The position numbers and the translations under genes are program-made. Below, one piece after another: positions 20,392 through 32,600 of a stretch of DNA of 64,000 nt. Source of the stretch: Ophiura sarsii (Eukaryota > Echinodermata > Ophiuroidea > Amphilepidida > Ophiuridae). The notes under the pieces were generated by a model that worked only from the letters and a program-made list of their open reading frames with translations, did no database searches and was not told the origin of the DNA. Within the stretch, counting starts at the first letter, position 1. Each line of letters begins with the position of its first letter. Location: contig CM069442.1 of assembly GCA_035610835.1 (NCBI GenBank), positions 36,806,452 to 36,870,451 of the forward strand. The letters are read 5' to 3'.

Positions 20392-21308
20392 TTATATTAC
20401 CTTCAAACAACCTATCCATATTCATCTTGCCACAAGAGATGATAACCAAAGTACATTGTATAGTAGACACTATAATTATGTTTATCACGAATAGTCATTT
20501 AGAATTGATATTACAAATGAACTGGATCTGCACGTGTGGCAGGTAAACTGGGCAGGCGAAATGATTATTTTTTTAAAATTAGTATCTCGCTGCTTTGATT
20601 TAAAAGCAAACGCCCCCATATACTAAAACAATGAATAACGTACAGGTATTCAATAAAATGCAGCCGAGTAATTGCCGGGTTTTTTTTTTAAACGAGCCGC
20701 TAAAAGACTAAGTGGGCTCAGACAGTATAGTGTTGTTAAAACGCAAAGACGGCGAAAAAACAACAACCATGCGGGGCCGACAGACCCATTTTTTTTAAAT
20801 GTCAAAATTGTTGAAATTCAGTAAAATGTTCACGAACATTTTGACCGACCCCAAAACAAAACCGCCCGACCAACGGCGACGGACCTTACTATTTGAGAAG
20901 TCCGTTCCGTTTGCCTCGTAGAACCGGTTTTGTCGTCGCCGTAAACTGTTAAACACCGTTTCCTCAAAGGGAGTGTGTAGCCTACTCAACCTCTTAGTGG
21001 CTCAGTTAAAGAGCAGCTTTATGTAACGTTACATCAAAGAAGCTATATACATATCACGATAAATTAAATATCGTTACATTCTCATTATAATGGTTTATAA
21101 TGTTTTATGAATTATGAACCCATAATTATTCTATAACAATTACTATGATTTTGTACTAAATACTAAGATGAGAGAGAAAGAGTGCTAATAAATTTACCTC
21201 GGCGTTACTTATCAATGTGAAAGCTCAGTTGCCAGTTTTGTTTATCTTACCAATAGACCATCCCAAAACCATCGGAAAACACGATAAAATGTTTAGTGAC
21301 TCTCCATG
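20392..21308. other. Intergenic DNA, no gene seen
   Basis: Contains a candidate poly(A) signal AATAAA at 20652 for the CA-SMB gene. No coding homology on either strand. Confidence 0.55.
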
Positions 21309-21312
21309 TTAA

Positions 21313-21697
21313 AGGTATATTATGTGATCTTTCCAGGGAACGCCCTCAACATCGAAAAAAAAAAAATTGAAAGCAGATTTTCTTGCAGATTTACATTTCT
21401 GATCATAAATCGGACATACATTCCAAGTTACAGGGCGATACGATTCTCAATTACTTCAAAATCATGGTTTTAAAATGAAAATAAACTGTCGGATGTCGAT
21501 TTTTTGTCCGACAACTTATTTTACTCTAGTCTAAATTCCCTCCAAAACCATGATTTTGAGGTAATTAGGAATCGTATCGCTCTGTAACTTATATATATTT
21601 ATGATTTATGATCAGAAATGTAAATCTGCAAGAAAATCTACTTTCTAAAAAAAATGATGAATAGAGGGCGCTCTCTGGAAAAGATCTTAATATGCCT
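21313..21697. mobile_element. TTAA-type foldback MITE (AGGTATATTATGTGATC), copy a
   Basis: TTAA at 21309-21312 and 21698-21701. Ends AGGTATATTATGTGATC / complement, central mirrored AAAACCATGATTTTGA. Same family as 21878-22327, 22988-23359 and 51241-51623. Confidence 0.88.
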
Positions 21698-21877
21698 TTA
21701 AGGTCTGTCCCACACACATTATCTGTAAAACACGCTTTTAGCATGCGAAGATTTTGATTATATTGATCGATACTGATACTTATTATGTGTACGTTTCGGC
21801 ATCTAATCCAGGGTTTTTCATTCTTATTATTCCCTCTTTAAAGGCCCTGCCCTGTCACATATTAGTAATAGAGTTAA

Positions 21878-22327
21878 AGGCATATTATGTGATCTTTTCC
21901 AGGGAGAATAATAGAGCGCCCTCTATTCATGATTTTTTTTTAGAAAGTAGATTTTCTTGCAGATTTCCAGGGAGAATAATAGAGCGCCCTCTATTCATGA
22001 TTTTTTTTAGAAAGTAGATTTTCTTGCAGATTTACATTTCTGATCATAAATCGTACCGATAGGCCTATTCCAAGTAACAGAGCGATCATACGATTCCTAA
22101 TTACCTCAAAATCATGGTTTTAGAGTGTTAGACTAAGAGTAAAAATAAGTTGTCGGATATCCGACAGTTTATTTCCACTCTAAAACCATGATTTTGAAGT
22201 AATCGTATCGTCCTGTAACTTGAAATGTATGAAGTTATGATCAGAAATGTAAATTGGCAAGAAAATCTGCTTTCAATTTTTTTTCGATGTTGAGGCCGTT
22301 CCCTGGAAAAGATCACATAATCTACCT
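21878..22327. mobile_element. TTAA-type foldback MITE, copy b with internal duplication
   Basis: TTAA at 21874-21877 and 22328-22331. A 67-bp segment (CCAGGGAGAATAATAGAGCG onward) is present twice in tandem at about 21899-22033, which lengthens this copy. Confidence 0.88.
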
Positions 22328-22497
22328 TTAACGTGTGACCGACGTTTTGGAAATTTGAGTATGTTTGTGTAAGTTGTCATTCGGTGACACTTTTTAGGCC
22401 TATACGGGAATACGTTGTATCAGGGAGTCTATATAATGGGAGGGGACATTCGAATCGCAAAACAAGAGCCTCCCATATAAGGGCACATGGGCGTGAG

Positions 22498-22655
22498 TAC
22501 GCGCGATGTGACTTGTAAAAGGAGGGCGCTATCTTGACAACGCCATGATTGACAGCACGAAAGTCCTTATAAGGCACATGAGACGCTTAATGTGAATTAA
22601 TTTAGACGCGCGATGTGACTCGTAAATCGAGGGCGCTATCACACTGCGGCTTCAA
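22498..22655 (+). repeat. Short direct repeat
   Basis: CGCGCGATGTGACTTGTAAA with GAGGGCGCTATC at 22500 recurs, slightly changed, about 107 bases later. Confidence 0.7.
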
Positions 22656-22987
22656 TCTCGGCAATGGGAGCTTGTGTACATGTACAGTGGCACCCGCCTG
22701 GTTGTATTCGCTGGTGGTTCGCTAGGGCTTCGCGGTGGTGCGCTGGGTTTAGGAATTTGTTTGAGCATGTTTAACATTTTGAGAGGGTGACAACCACGTG
22801 ACAACGCAAGTGTTCAATACGGTGTGTATAAGTTGATCATTCGCTGTGTGAACGTTGAGCACGTTGGGTGTAGGTTTCTTCTTAAGGCACCGCCGCTCTT
22901 TTGTGTATTAAATTTGAAAGAAGTCAAACTATTTTCAATATAGTTTCACCCGTTAACTCCGTTCATAATTTTAAAGATAGGGTTTAA

Positions 22988-23359
22988 GGTATATTATGTG
23001 ATCTTTCCAGGGAACGCCCTCAACATCGAAAAAAAAATAGAAAACAGATTTTCTTGCAGATTTACATTTCTGATCATAAATCATGCATACATTCCAAGTT
23101 ACAGGGCGATACGATTCTTAATTACTTCAAAATCATGGTTTTAGAGTGAAAATAAACTGTCCGAATCCTGACACTTTATATTTTTCACTCTAAATTCACT
23201 CTAAAACCATGATTTTGAGGTAATTAGGAATCGTATCGCTCTGTAACTTGGAATGTATGTATGATTTATGATCGGAAATGTAAATCTGCAAGAAAATCTA
23301 CTTTCTAAAAAAAATCATGAATAGAGGGCGCCCTCTGGAAAAGATCACATAATATGCCT
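22988..23359. mobile_element. TTAA-type foldback MITE, copy c
   Basis: TTAA at 22984-22987 and 23360-23363, same ends and centre as the other copies. Confidence 0.87.
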
Positions 23360-23752
23360 TTAATAAGATACCAGACAGGTCTTAGGCATCTTTTTTATGT
23401 GAGACAAAAATGATCTCAGACTTTGTATTTAATTTCCGATTCTGCAAAATGAGAAACGGTTACTGATTGGTGATATAAACGACAGTACAAAATGACGGAG
23501 GTTAATATTAACCAATCAGCATGAATTTAACAGAGCCGACGGATGGCATATGTTTATTATTCTTAAGGGAAGTGTCAACCCTAATATTTTGATGATCAAC
23601 TTTTGCTTCTAAGTTTGAGAATATTGAATAAAAGTACATAAAAGTATACATTTTTAGAAAGGAAATTTGATAAGGAATCCGATGGTGATATCAATGTGAC
23701 ACCAAATCAACTAAATTTTGAGAAATGAACCAAAAAGAGATTTTTTTACCCC

Positions 23753-24084
23753 AAATTTTTCAGACAGCATAACTAAAAAATAAAAAATGGTTATTTGTTC
23801 TAATATACATTTTTGTAAACAAGACAATTTTGTCTAGGAGGCAATTTTTTCTTTTACCAAAATAAGGCTTGGTTTTGGAAATATTGCTAAAAACATCGGA
23901 AAAGTGTAAAAGTCGTGTTTTTTTGCATACATTTCGCTAGAAATGGATGCATATCTCGAGTTTAAAATCCATAATCGAAAAAATAAAAATTTGCCTCCTA
24001 GCGCTGAAAGTCCTCTACACAATGGTAGTAAAAGCTTACCTGATAGTTTGATATATTTTTAGTTATGTTGTCTGAAAATTCGTA
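23753..24084. repeat. Imperfect inverted repeat
   Basis: TTTTCAGACAGCATAACTAA pairs with TTAGTTATGTTGTCTGAAAA, and inside it CTAGGAGGCAA pairs with TTGCCTCCTAG. It may extend out to about 23568-24150 in a degraded form. Confidence 0.55.
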
Positions 24085-24977
24085 AAATTCCTTCAAATTT
24101 GAACTTCTAGAAAACGTCGATTTAATAAAAATATTGACATTTTCCACCAATTAAAGCTAAATATTCACGGAATACACGGGCGTGTGACCTATAACGCAAG
24201 TATACTATTATGAACAATCAAAATAAACTATCAAATTCAATTTATATTGTCACAATGTGAAGTAATTGGAAGAAAACTGAAATTTAAATGATCGTAAGAT
24301 TGGCCTTTGTTTACATTTTTAGACATTGTTTTGCGCTCTTTTGTTTTTCGCGTCTACGTCGCGGATATTAAGCGGCGCGTCTAGTACTACGCACGGGAAG
24401 TTTCAGCGCGCGACGCAATGATAGAACAGCTGTCGCAGCATTTGAAAAGCGCGGAACTCCGCTTGAATTCCCGCCAAATAACCATGCGCCTTTTCCTAAC
24501 TCAAACTTACCAAAACAACAATTTAAAATCACCCAAAAGAACGGGAAATAATCGTTTGCGATTAGTAACCTATGATGGTAATGATAGAATACATATAAAA
24601 GTATAAAATAATAGAGAAATATGAAATTCAATTTTCGAAACAAGTGCCGGGTTGAGAAAGTTTAAGTTTAAGCAATCTCATTGGTTCTCAGAGAAATCGG
24701 CGACATCTTTATGAGACAATATAGAACGGGGAGACGGGGCTTACGTTTTAACAATGCGTGGTTTGCTCCATAACGCGCACTTCCGATGCGTCTTTAGCGC
24801 TTTAGTCCTGCGTTTATGCCGGCGCTGCGACGCTTACGCATGGTTTACTCATCGCATGTGATTGGATGGAATGTTTGTGGGCTATTCGATCCTAGCAGGG
24901 GTAAAAGTTGTCAAATGTGGACAATAAAATGTACTTATTTCTTTGATAAATGTCTAAAGTATGATTGTTTAAGAATG

Positions 24978-25165
24978 AGAATAAAGGTATTGTTTTTAGA
25001 CCGTACCCGTGTTATATTGTCTGACATAAATGCGTTCGATAGTATTATTTTTTGCGTAGAACAACTCCGCCTGCGGCGTCGTTGTTCTACTTAAAATAAT
25101 ACTATCGTCCGCATTTGTCAGACAATATAACACGGGTACGGTCTAAAAACAATACCTTTATTCTC
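24978..25165. repeat. 188-bp near-perfect palindrome
   Basis: GAGAATAAAGGTATTGTTTT to GTAGAACAAC pairs with the sequence following a short GC-rich centre (CTCCGCCTGCGGCG). Arms are about 87 bases with few mismatches. Confidence 0.9.
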
Positions 25166-26787
25166 TAAATATTAAACAAGTAAATTTGTAAACATTTAAA
25201 ATTTTCAACACCACTTTATTGATGAAGGAAAGTAGGCCTACACCCAAATTTCCAAACACGTCGGCACAAGTTACCTCTATACTCGCTACAGTGTGACAGG
25301 GTGACAGGGCTAATAATCCAGTGATCACTATGATCACCGAACTCAGTGTTTTCGGTTTACGACTTATAACTTTGTTATTAATATTCAGTTAATCTTCACG
25401 TGTAATATCCCATAGTAAAGATAGCAATTTTATCGACAGAAGTATAATTTAATATTTTTATGCTGGAGCCGGAGCTATAGTTTTCGAACGTAGGCTTATT
25501 TAGTACATCGTAAGTTCCTTCTTTTGTTCACCGTATGTCACGAGCGAATGATAAACTTACACGAATGTTCACCCACATTTCCAAAAACGTCGGGCACACT
25601 TTTTAGCTCTCTAATGTTACAGGGCCACAGGATTAAATTGTTAACCGAACCCGAGTCTCAGAACCGAACTAGAGCCTTTTTAGACAATTCTCAGACGATG
25701 CCGGACACGGGCGTGATTTCGAATAGTCAAGGTTAAATTATGCGTACGAGGTTTAACGTGATCAAGTGAATGGGACGAACGGATTAAATTAAAAAAATGA
25801 TACTGACACTGGATGGAGTTGGTTATTAACTCCAGCGGTTTTAGGATGAAATAATTTAGTAGTGATGAATTTTATGGGGTCATAGCAAAACAATATTCCC
25901 GTTACCGTTAGTGAAGCAAAACCGTTACCCAATTACTCAGGCCCCTGCTATTGAGATTCTCAGCGGCTGTCACTCCGATACAACGTGCAAATCTGATCAT
26001 GAAACAATTTTTAACACAGACGGGACCGGCCAAATGCCGAGGAACCGTAGAGAAAGCCATTGACTTTCGGCAGTTCGGAGAGTTACCCCTGCATCGTCCT
26101 GGTCCCAATTTGTATACGATTTATACCGTTAAAATAAACAGTCGGGTTCCAGATCCAACGCGTCGGCAATATGTTGAAAACATCGTGTCTAGTATCGCCC
26201 TCGAATCCCCTCAGGACAATTCGGAAGGTGTCTGGCATACTCCCTTTTTAAATCTAAACTTGGAATATTTTCTGAGGGCTCCATCATAAGCAGGAGCCGG
26301 GAGATTTTTGCATTAGCAATAGGCTCCTGGTGGTTGACCTCTTACATGACATGACCGACGACGCGTCAGGAGCCAACTGTTGCCCATCCATAAGGGACTC
26401 CCGGTTGACCAAAAAGCTGTATTTTCGTCGACAACACATAATTTTGTTCTCTAGCATCCCTGTCCTTCATTTTCATTCCCTCCTCTTTAGTCTCTTCTAC
26501 TTGAAGTTCGCATGTAAATGACCTTTATTTCGGCAACCATTTGTATTTTGACTCGTCCAATGTACCTGTCTCTTTTTTTTTTTTTTGTTGTTCTGTTTTT
26601 GTTATATTCTGTCGTCTCTATTTTTGTTTGCTTGTATGTTGTTGTTTTTGTTTGTTTCATCTACATTCATGTTTTAAGCCTGCCGTCAGGGTTTCTTTTG
26701 GAGCTCCTAGCCTCTTTCTCACATTGTGTTATTATTATATTTTCTGTATACATATTGTTGAATCAATTGAATTTCAATCTATTAAGA
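25166..26787. other. Intergenic DNA, weak direct repeat, no confident gene
   Basis: A segment starting CACCCAAATTTCCAAACACG near 25242 recurs in diverged form near 25568. A 112-codon frame at 25951-26289 has no recognisable domain. Confidence 0.45.
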
Positions 26788-26790
26788 TAA

Positions 26791-27913
26791 GGGACCGTTC
26801 ATTATTTATGGTGGAGGGGGGGGGGGGGGGGGGGGTAAACTATAGGGGGGGTCATGTAACTTTCATATGTTGAAATAGGGGGGTTATATAACTTTTTATT
26901 CTTGAACAGGGGGGTTGTGTAAATTTGTTTAAACTATAAAGATGGTGGTGGATTGGAGTGATTTTAGAGGCTATTTTGGAGTGTAAATGCCATTTTTTTC
27001 TGCGCTTCGCGCATAAGTTTTCTTAAAACCTATCGACTTCAAAACTTACTATGAGATGACTTCTGGACAGCAAATCGACCATATGGTGGAAAAACATCTA
27101 TATAATCATCAACGGTCGAGACATTAGAGCCACAGGGTGTATAAAGTGTTACAAAATCCAATTTTATGATTTAAAAATGTGATTTATTGCATGCTTTGCA
27201 CCAATGCTCACAAAAGAAGAACATTTCACTGGATTATACGTTTCTGCTCAGAATGTTCTAACTTGTTTGGGTTATAAAGACTCACAAAACCACCCAAAAT
27301 GTATAAATATGAAGAAGAAAAAATCCCACTCGCTACGAGTCGCCGTTAATAATTTTACACAATAAAAAGAAGGGGCATCATAAAATTATTGGCCGTTCAG
27401 ATGGGGCACAAACAAAATTTGCCAATAATAATAATAATAAAATGGTGCTTCTAAAGCGCCTCCTACCGAAGTCTCAAAGCGCTTTACAGATAACATAACA
27501 ACACTGAAATTAATTACAATATAAGAATAATACAATATGTGGATGAACATGCAAAAAACATTGTAAACAGGGTATAATCAATCATCAAAAGCAATTGTGA
27601 ATTAGGGACGATTTGAAATGGCTAAGAGTTTTACAGTTCTTGATGCGAAGCGGAAGTTGATTCCAAAGATGCCATGCCAACGTACCCATGAACAAAATTC
27701 CAAAGGTAAAGACAGCCCCTTAAGTTGTGATTTTTTTTCGGGGAGGGGGGGGGGGGGGGGGGGGGGGGGGGTTGTGTAAAAAGCTACTGGTTAGCAGGGG
27801 GGTCATGTAATTTTCAGTTTCAGCTGTAGGGGGGGGGGGGGGGGTAGGTAATTTTAACATACGAGTCTCGAATTTGTCCCAACCGCCCTCCACCATAAAT
27901 AATGAACGGTCCC
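26791..27913. mobile_element. Harbinger-like element, TAA TSD, poly-G near both ends
   Basis: GGGACCGTTCATTATTTATG and complement, TAA at 26788-26790 and 27914-27916. Inside are long G runs (about 26814-26835, 27742-27771, 27828-27844), a GCGCTTCGCGC core, an AAT microsatellite (27424-27441) and a GTCTCAAAGCGCTTTACA motif. No transposase. Confidence 0.87.
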
Positions 27914-28172
27914 TAACTGAATGTTATTTTTTTCGACTTGACAAACACTGGAACTAAATAGGATATGGAATCAAAAATGCCAACAGTCTTTATTTAATTT
28001 CCCCATCGAACAAGTGCAAGTTGAAGCATAGACGGTAATGGTTGAAGTCGCCGTTTCATGGAAATAATATACGCCGAAAATCTCCTAAATTTAGTATTCG
28101 AAAAAAGTATGCCCGCCTCCAGCTGGGCTTGCACAAACGCGGAAGACGGGCTGTACATACCCAGGGTTTCAT

Positions 28173-28644
28173 GGGAGCACTGTACCAAATCAATGCGCAA
28201 TTCGTGTAATCCTATAATAGTTCCGGAAAAGCACGAAGACTAGGCTTGTAAATGTGAGGTTTTCGGGCAATCTGTTTCTCCGGGGATGGTATGTTTGTAT
28301 TTAAATGAACGAATGGGACCTACCCGTTGCACCTACAATGATAAAATACGATATTTTTAATTTATCGACCTAAATAGTGCCCAGGGCGTAAGCACCTGCC
28401 TAAATGGTAAACAGGCATGCCAGAAAACGTGAAAAAGTGAGGGCGCTGTGTGCAGGTCCGTAGCGGAAAATTTAGCTTAATAACCCCTCATGGAACAAGG
28501 CTTAAATTAAAGTTGAGATGTTACTGAAAATGGTCATAGGTGACAAGTATGCCATAAATGTAACCGGAGGGTAGAAAAGGTGTCTTGAAATATGGCACTT
28601 TTACACGTATTTCAATGAGAAAGATATTTGGTGTGGTGCTCCCT
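28173..28644. mobile_element. 472-bp inverted-end element (array unit 1)
   Basis: Ends GGGAGCACTGTACCAAAT and ATTTGGTGTGGTGCTCCC. Left flank TCAT. The same element recurs at the head of every array unit and alone as the last partial unit (36885-37355). Confidence 0.85.
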
Positions 28645-29624
28645 TTAACGCACAATGGCCATTTCCAATAAACCGAGTTTTGAAGTGGAAGATGGGTTCA
28701 AATTGCTTAAATATGCCTTGATTTACATTCAAAACACCCTTTATATCAATGTCGGACGTTAATATCAAGAAATTTACATGATTTTCTCGAGAAATATCCA
28801 AGAAAATGGCTCTAAAGCTCCAAATGTAGAGTCAAATGGCTATGGGTCTGTTTCGCGATTTTATAGATAGAGGGTCACGTTACCCTTGGCTAGAAGCCCC
28901 TCACGTGCAAGAATACTCCCTATTAGGTCTATATCAAGTAACTTGCATCTCAATTAAAGAGTTGATTATGTCATTTTCAAGTTCAAAGCTTTATTTAGAG
29001 TTTAGCACTCTCATTTAGGTTAACGAGTTGTCAAAATTCATATTTGGCCCCACATTGGCTCAAAAAAGAGCAACAAATCGTTAAAATTGTACATTTAATG
29101 CTTAACACAATACCCTAAGGGTAATATCGTGACAAAAATGTAATTGTGCGTTTGCCTACTAGGTAATTATGATACTCTAAGTAAACAAATGGCTTTTAGA
29201 AGCTTTATTGTCCTATAAATACGGGGGTCTTTACCCCCCCCCCCCTACATAATTTCACCATTAATGGCATACAGGTATCTCTGCAATGAATACGGCGTGA
29301 TATAGTGATTATATGATTAAGTTATCATGTTTGTCGATAATTAAATAGGTCATATATGCTATTAACATTTAATTTATACAATGTAAACAATGTCAAATCT
29401 AAAAATACACGTTTTGTTCATGAAAGCAGACTTTAAATGTAACAATTTTGGGCAAAAAATGGCCAAAAAGTGAGAAAAATTGGGTATTTTGGGTATAGAG
29501 TAAAATCTATTTTGTGACATAATTCCAGTTAGGAGTAGAATTTGAATTTTTTGAGTGACACTTTTTCATGATGCTATATGATGATTCCAAAAATGCAAAA
29601 AAAAAAATTTAGATTTTTGTTAAA
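28645..29624. repeat. 980-bp segment between the 472-bp elements (unit 1)
   Basis: Begins TTTAACGCACAATGG and ends TTTTTGTTAAA, so its own tips are complementary. AT-rich, non-coding by eye, contains GGGGGTCTTTACCCCC. It is repeated six times. Confidence 0.8.
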
Positions 29625-32600
29625 GGGAGCACTGTACCAAATCAATGCGCAATTCGTGTAATCCTATAATAGTTCCGGAAAAGCACGAAGACTAGGCTTG
29701 TAAATGTGAGGTTTTCGGGCAATCTGTTTCTCCGGGGATGGTATGTTTGTATTTAAATGAACGAATGGGACCTACCCGTTGCACCTACAATGATAAAATA
29801 CGATATTTTTAATTTATCGACCTAAATAGTGCCCAGGGCGTAAGCACCTGCCTAAATGGTAAACAGGCATGCCAGAAAACGTGAAAAAGTGAGGGCGCTG
29901 TGTGCAGGTCCGTAGCGGAAAATTTAGCTTAATAACCCCTCATGGAACAAGGCTTAAATTAAAGTTGAGATGTTACTGAAAATGGTCATAGGTGACAAGT
30001 ATGCCATAAATGTAACCGGAGGGTAGAAAAGGTGTCTTGAAATATGGCACTTTTACACGTATTTCAATGAGAAAGATATTTGGTGTGGTGCTCCCTTTAA
30101 CGCACAATGGCCATTTCCAATAAACCGAGTTTTGAAGTGGAAGATGGGTTCAAATTGCTTAAATATGCCTTGATTTACATTCAAAACACCCTTTATATCA
30201 ATGTCGGACGTTAATATCAAGAAATTTACATGATTTTCTCGAGAAATATCCAAGAAAATGGCTCTAAAGCTCCAAATGTAGAGTCAAATGGCTATGGGTC
30301 TGTTTCGCGATTTTATAGATAGAGGGTCACGTTACCCTTGGCTAGAAGCCCCTCACGTGCAAGAATACTCCCTATTAGGTCTATATCAAGTAACTTGCAT
30401 CTCAATTAAAGAGTTGATTATGTCATTTTCAAGTTCAAAGCTTTATTTAGAGTTTAGCACTCTCATTTAGGTTAACGAGTTGTCAAAATTCATATTTGGC
30501 CCCACATTGGCTCAAAAAAGAGCAACAAATCGTTAAAATTGTACATTTAATGCTTAACACAATACCCTAAGGGTAATATCGTGACAAAAATGTAATTGTG
30601 CGTTTGCCTACTAGGTAATTATGATACTCTAAGTAAACAAATGGCTTTTAGAAGCTTTATTGTCCTATAAATACGGGGGTCTTTACCCCCCCCCCCCTAC
30701 ATAATTTCACCATTAATGGCATACAGGTATCTCTGCAATGAATACGGCGTGATATAGTGATTATATGATTAAGTTATCATGTTTGTCGATAATTAAATAG
30801 GTCATATATGCTATTAACATTTAATTTATACAATGTAAACAATGTCAAATCTAAAAATACACGTTTTGTTCATGAAAGCAGACTTTAAATGTAACAATTT
30901 TGGGCAAAAAATGGCCAAAAAGTGAGAAAAATTGGGTATTTTGGGTATAGAGTAAAATCTATTTTGTGACATAATTCCAGTTAGGAGTAGAATTTGAATT
31001 TTTTGAGTGACACTTTTTCATGATGCTATATGATGATTCCAAAAATGCAAAAAAAAAAATTTAGATTTTTGTTAAAGGGAGCACTGTACCAAATCAATGC
31101 GCAATTCGTGTAATCCTATAATAGTTCCGGAAAAGCACGAAGACTAGGCTTGTAAATGTGAGGTTTTCGGGCAATCTGTTTCTCCGGGGATGGTATGTTT
31201 GTATTTAAATGAACGAATGGGACCTACCCGTTGCACCTACAATGATAAAATACGATATTTTTAATTTATCGACCTAAATAGTGCCCAGGGCGTAAGCACC
31301 TGCCTAAATGGTAAACAGGCATGCCAGAAAACGTGAAAAAGTGAGGGCGCTGTGTGCAGGTCCGTAGCGGAAAATTTAGCTTAATAACCCCTCATGGAAC
31401 AAGGCTTAAATTAAAGTTGAGATGTTACTGAAAATGGTCATAGGTGACAAGTATGCCATAAATGTAACCGGAGGGTAGAAAAGGTGTCTTGAAATATGGC
31501 ACTTTTACACGTATTTCAATGAGAAAGATATTTGGTGTGGTGCTCCCTTTAACGCACAATGGCCATTTCCAATAAACCGAGTTTTGAAGTGGAAGATGGG
31601 TTCAAATTGCTTAAATATGCCTTGATTTACATTCAAAACACCCTTTATATCAATGTCGGACGTTAATATCAAGAAATTTACATGATTTTCTCGAGAAATA
31701 TCCAAGAAAATGGCTCTAAAGCTCCAAATGTAGAGTCAAATGGCTATGGGTCTGTTTCGCGATTTTATAGATAGAGGGTCACGTTACCCTTGGCTAGAAG
31801 CCCCTCACGTGCAAGAATACTCCCTATTAGGTCTATATCAAGTAACTTGCATCTCAATTAAAGAGTTGATTATGTCATTTTCAAGTTCAAAGCTTTATTT
31901 AGAGTTTAGCACTCTCATTTAGGTTAACGAGTTGTCAAAATTCATATTTGGCCCCACATTGGCTCAAAAAAGAGCAACAAATCGTTAAAATTGTACATTT
32001 AATGCTTAACACAATACCCTAAGGGTAATATCGTGACAAAAATGTAATTGTGCGTTTGCCTACTAGGTAATTATGATACTCTAAGTAAACAAATGGCTTT
32101 TAGAAGCTTTATTGTCCTATAAATACGGGGGTCTTTACCCCCCCCCCCCTACATAATTTCACCATTAATGGCATACAGGTATCTCTGCAATGAATACGGC
32201 GTGATATAGTGATTATATGATTAAGTTATCATGTTTGTCGATAATTAAATAGGTCATATATGCTATTAACATTTAATTTATACAATGTAAACAATGTCAA
32301 ATCTAAAAATACACGTTTTGTTCATGAAAGCAGACTTTAAATGTAACAATTTTGGGCAAAAAATGGCCAAAAAGTGAGAAAAATTGGGTATTTTGGGTAT
32401 AGAGTAAAATCTATTTTGTGACATAATTCCAGTTAGGAGTAGAATTTGAATTTTTTGAGTGACACTTTTTCATGATGCTATATGATGATTCCAAAAATGC
32501 AAAAAAAAAAATTTAGATTTTTGTTAAAGGGAGCACTGTACCAAATCAATGCGCAATTCGTGTAATCCTATAATAGTTCCGGAAAAGCACGAAGACTAGG

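Noticed and set aside
25242..25620. Possible LTR pair
   Set aside because: The direct repeat is short and diverged, with no TG/CA borders, primer-binding site or polyprotein.
25951..26289. 112-codon open frame
   Set aside because: No recognisable motif, signal, splice support or repeat; the length is within chance for this amount of DNA.
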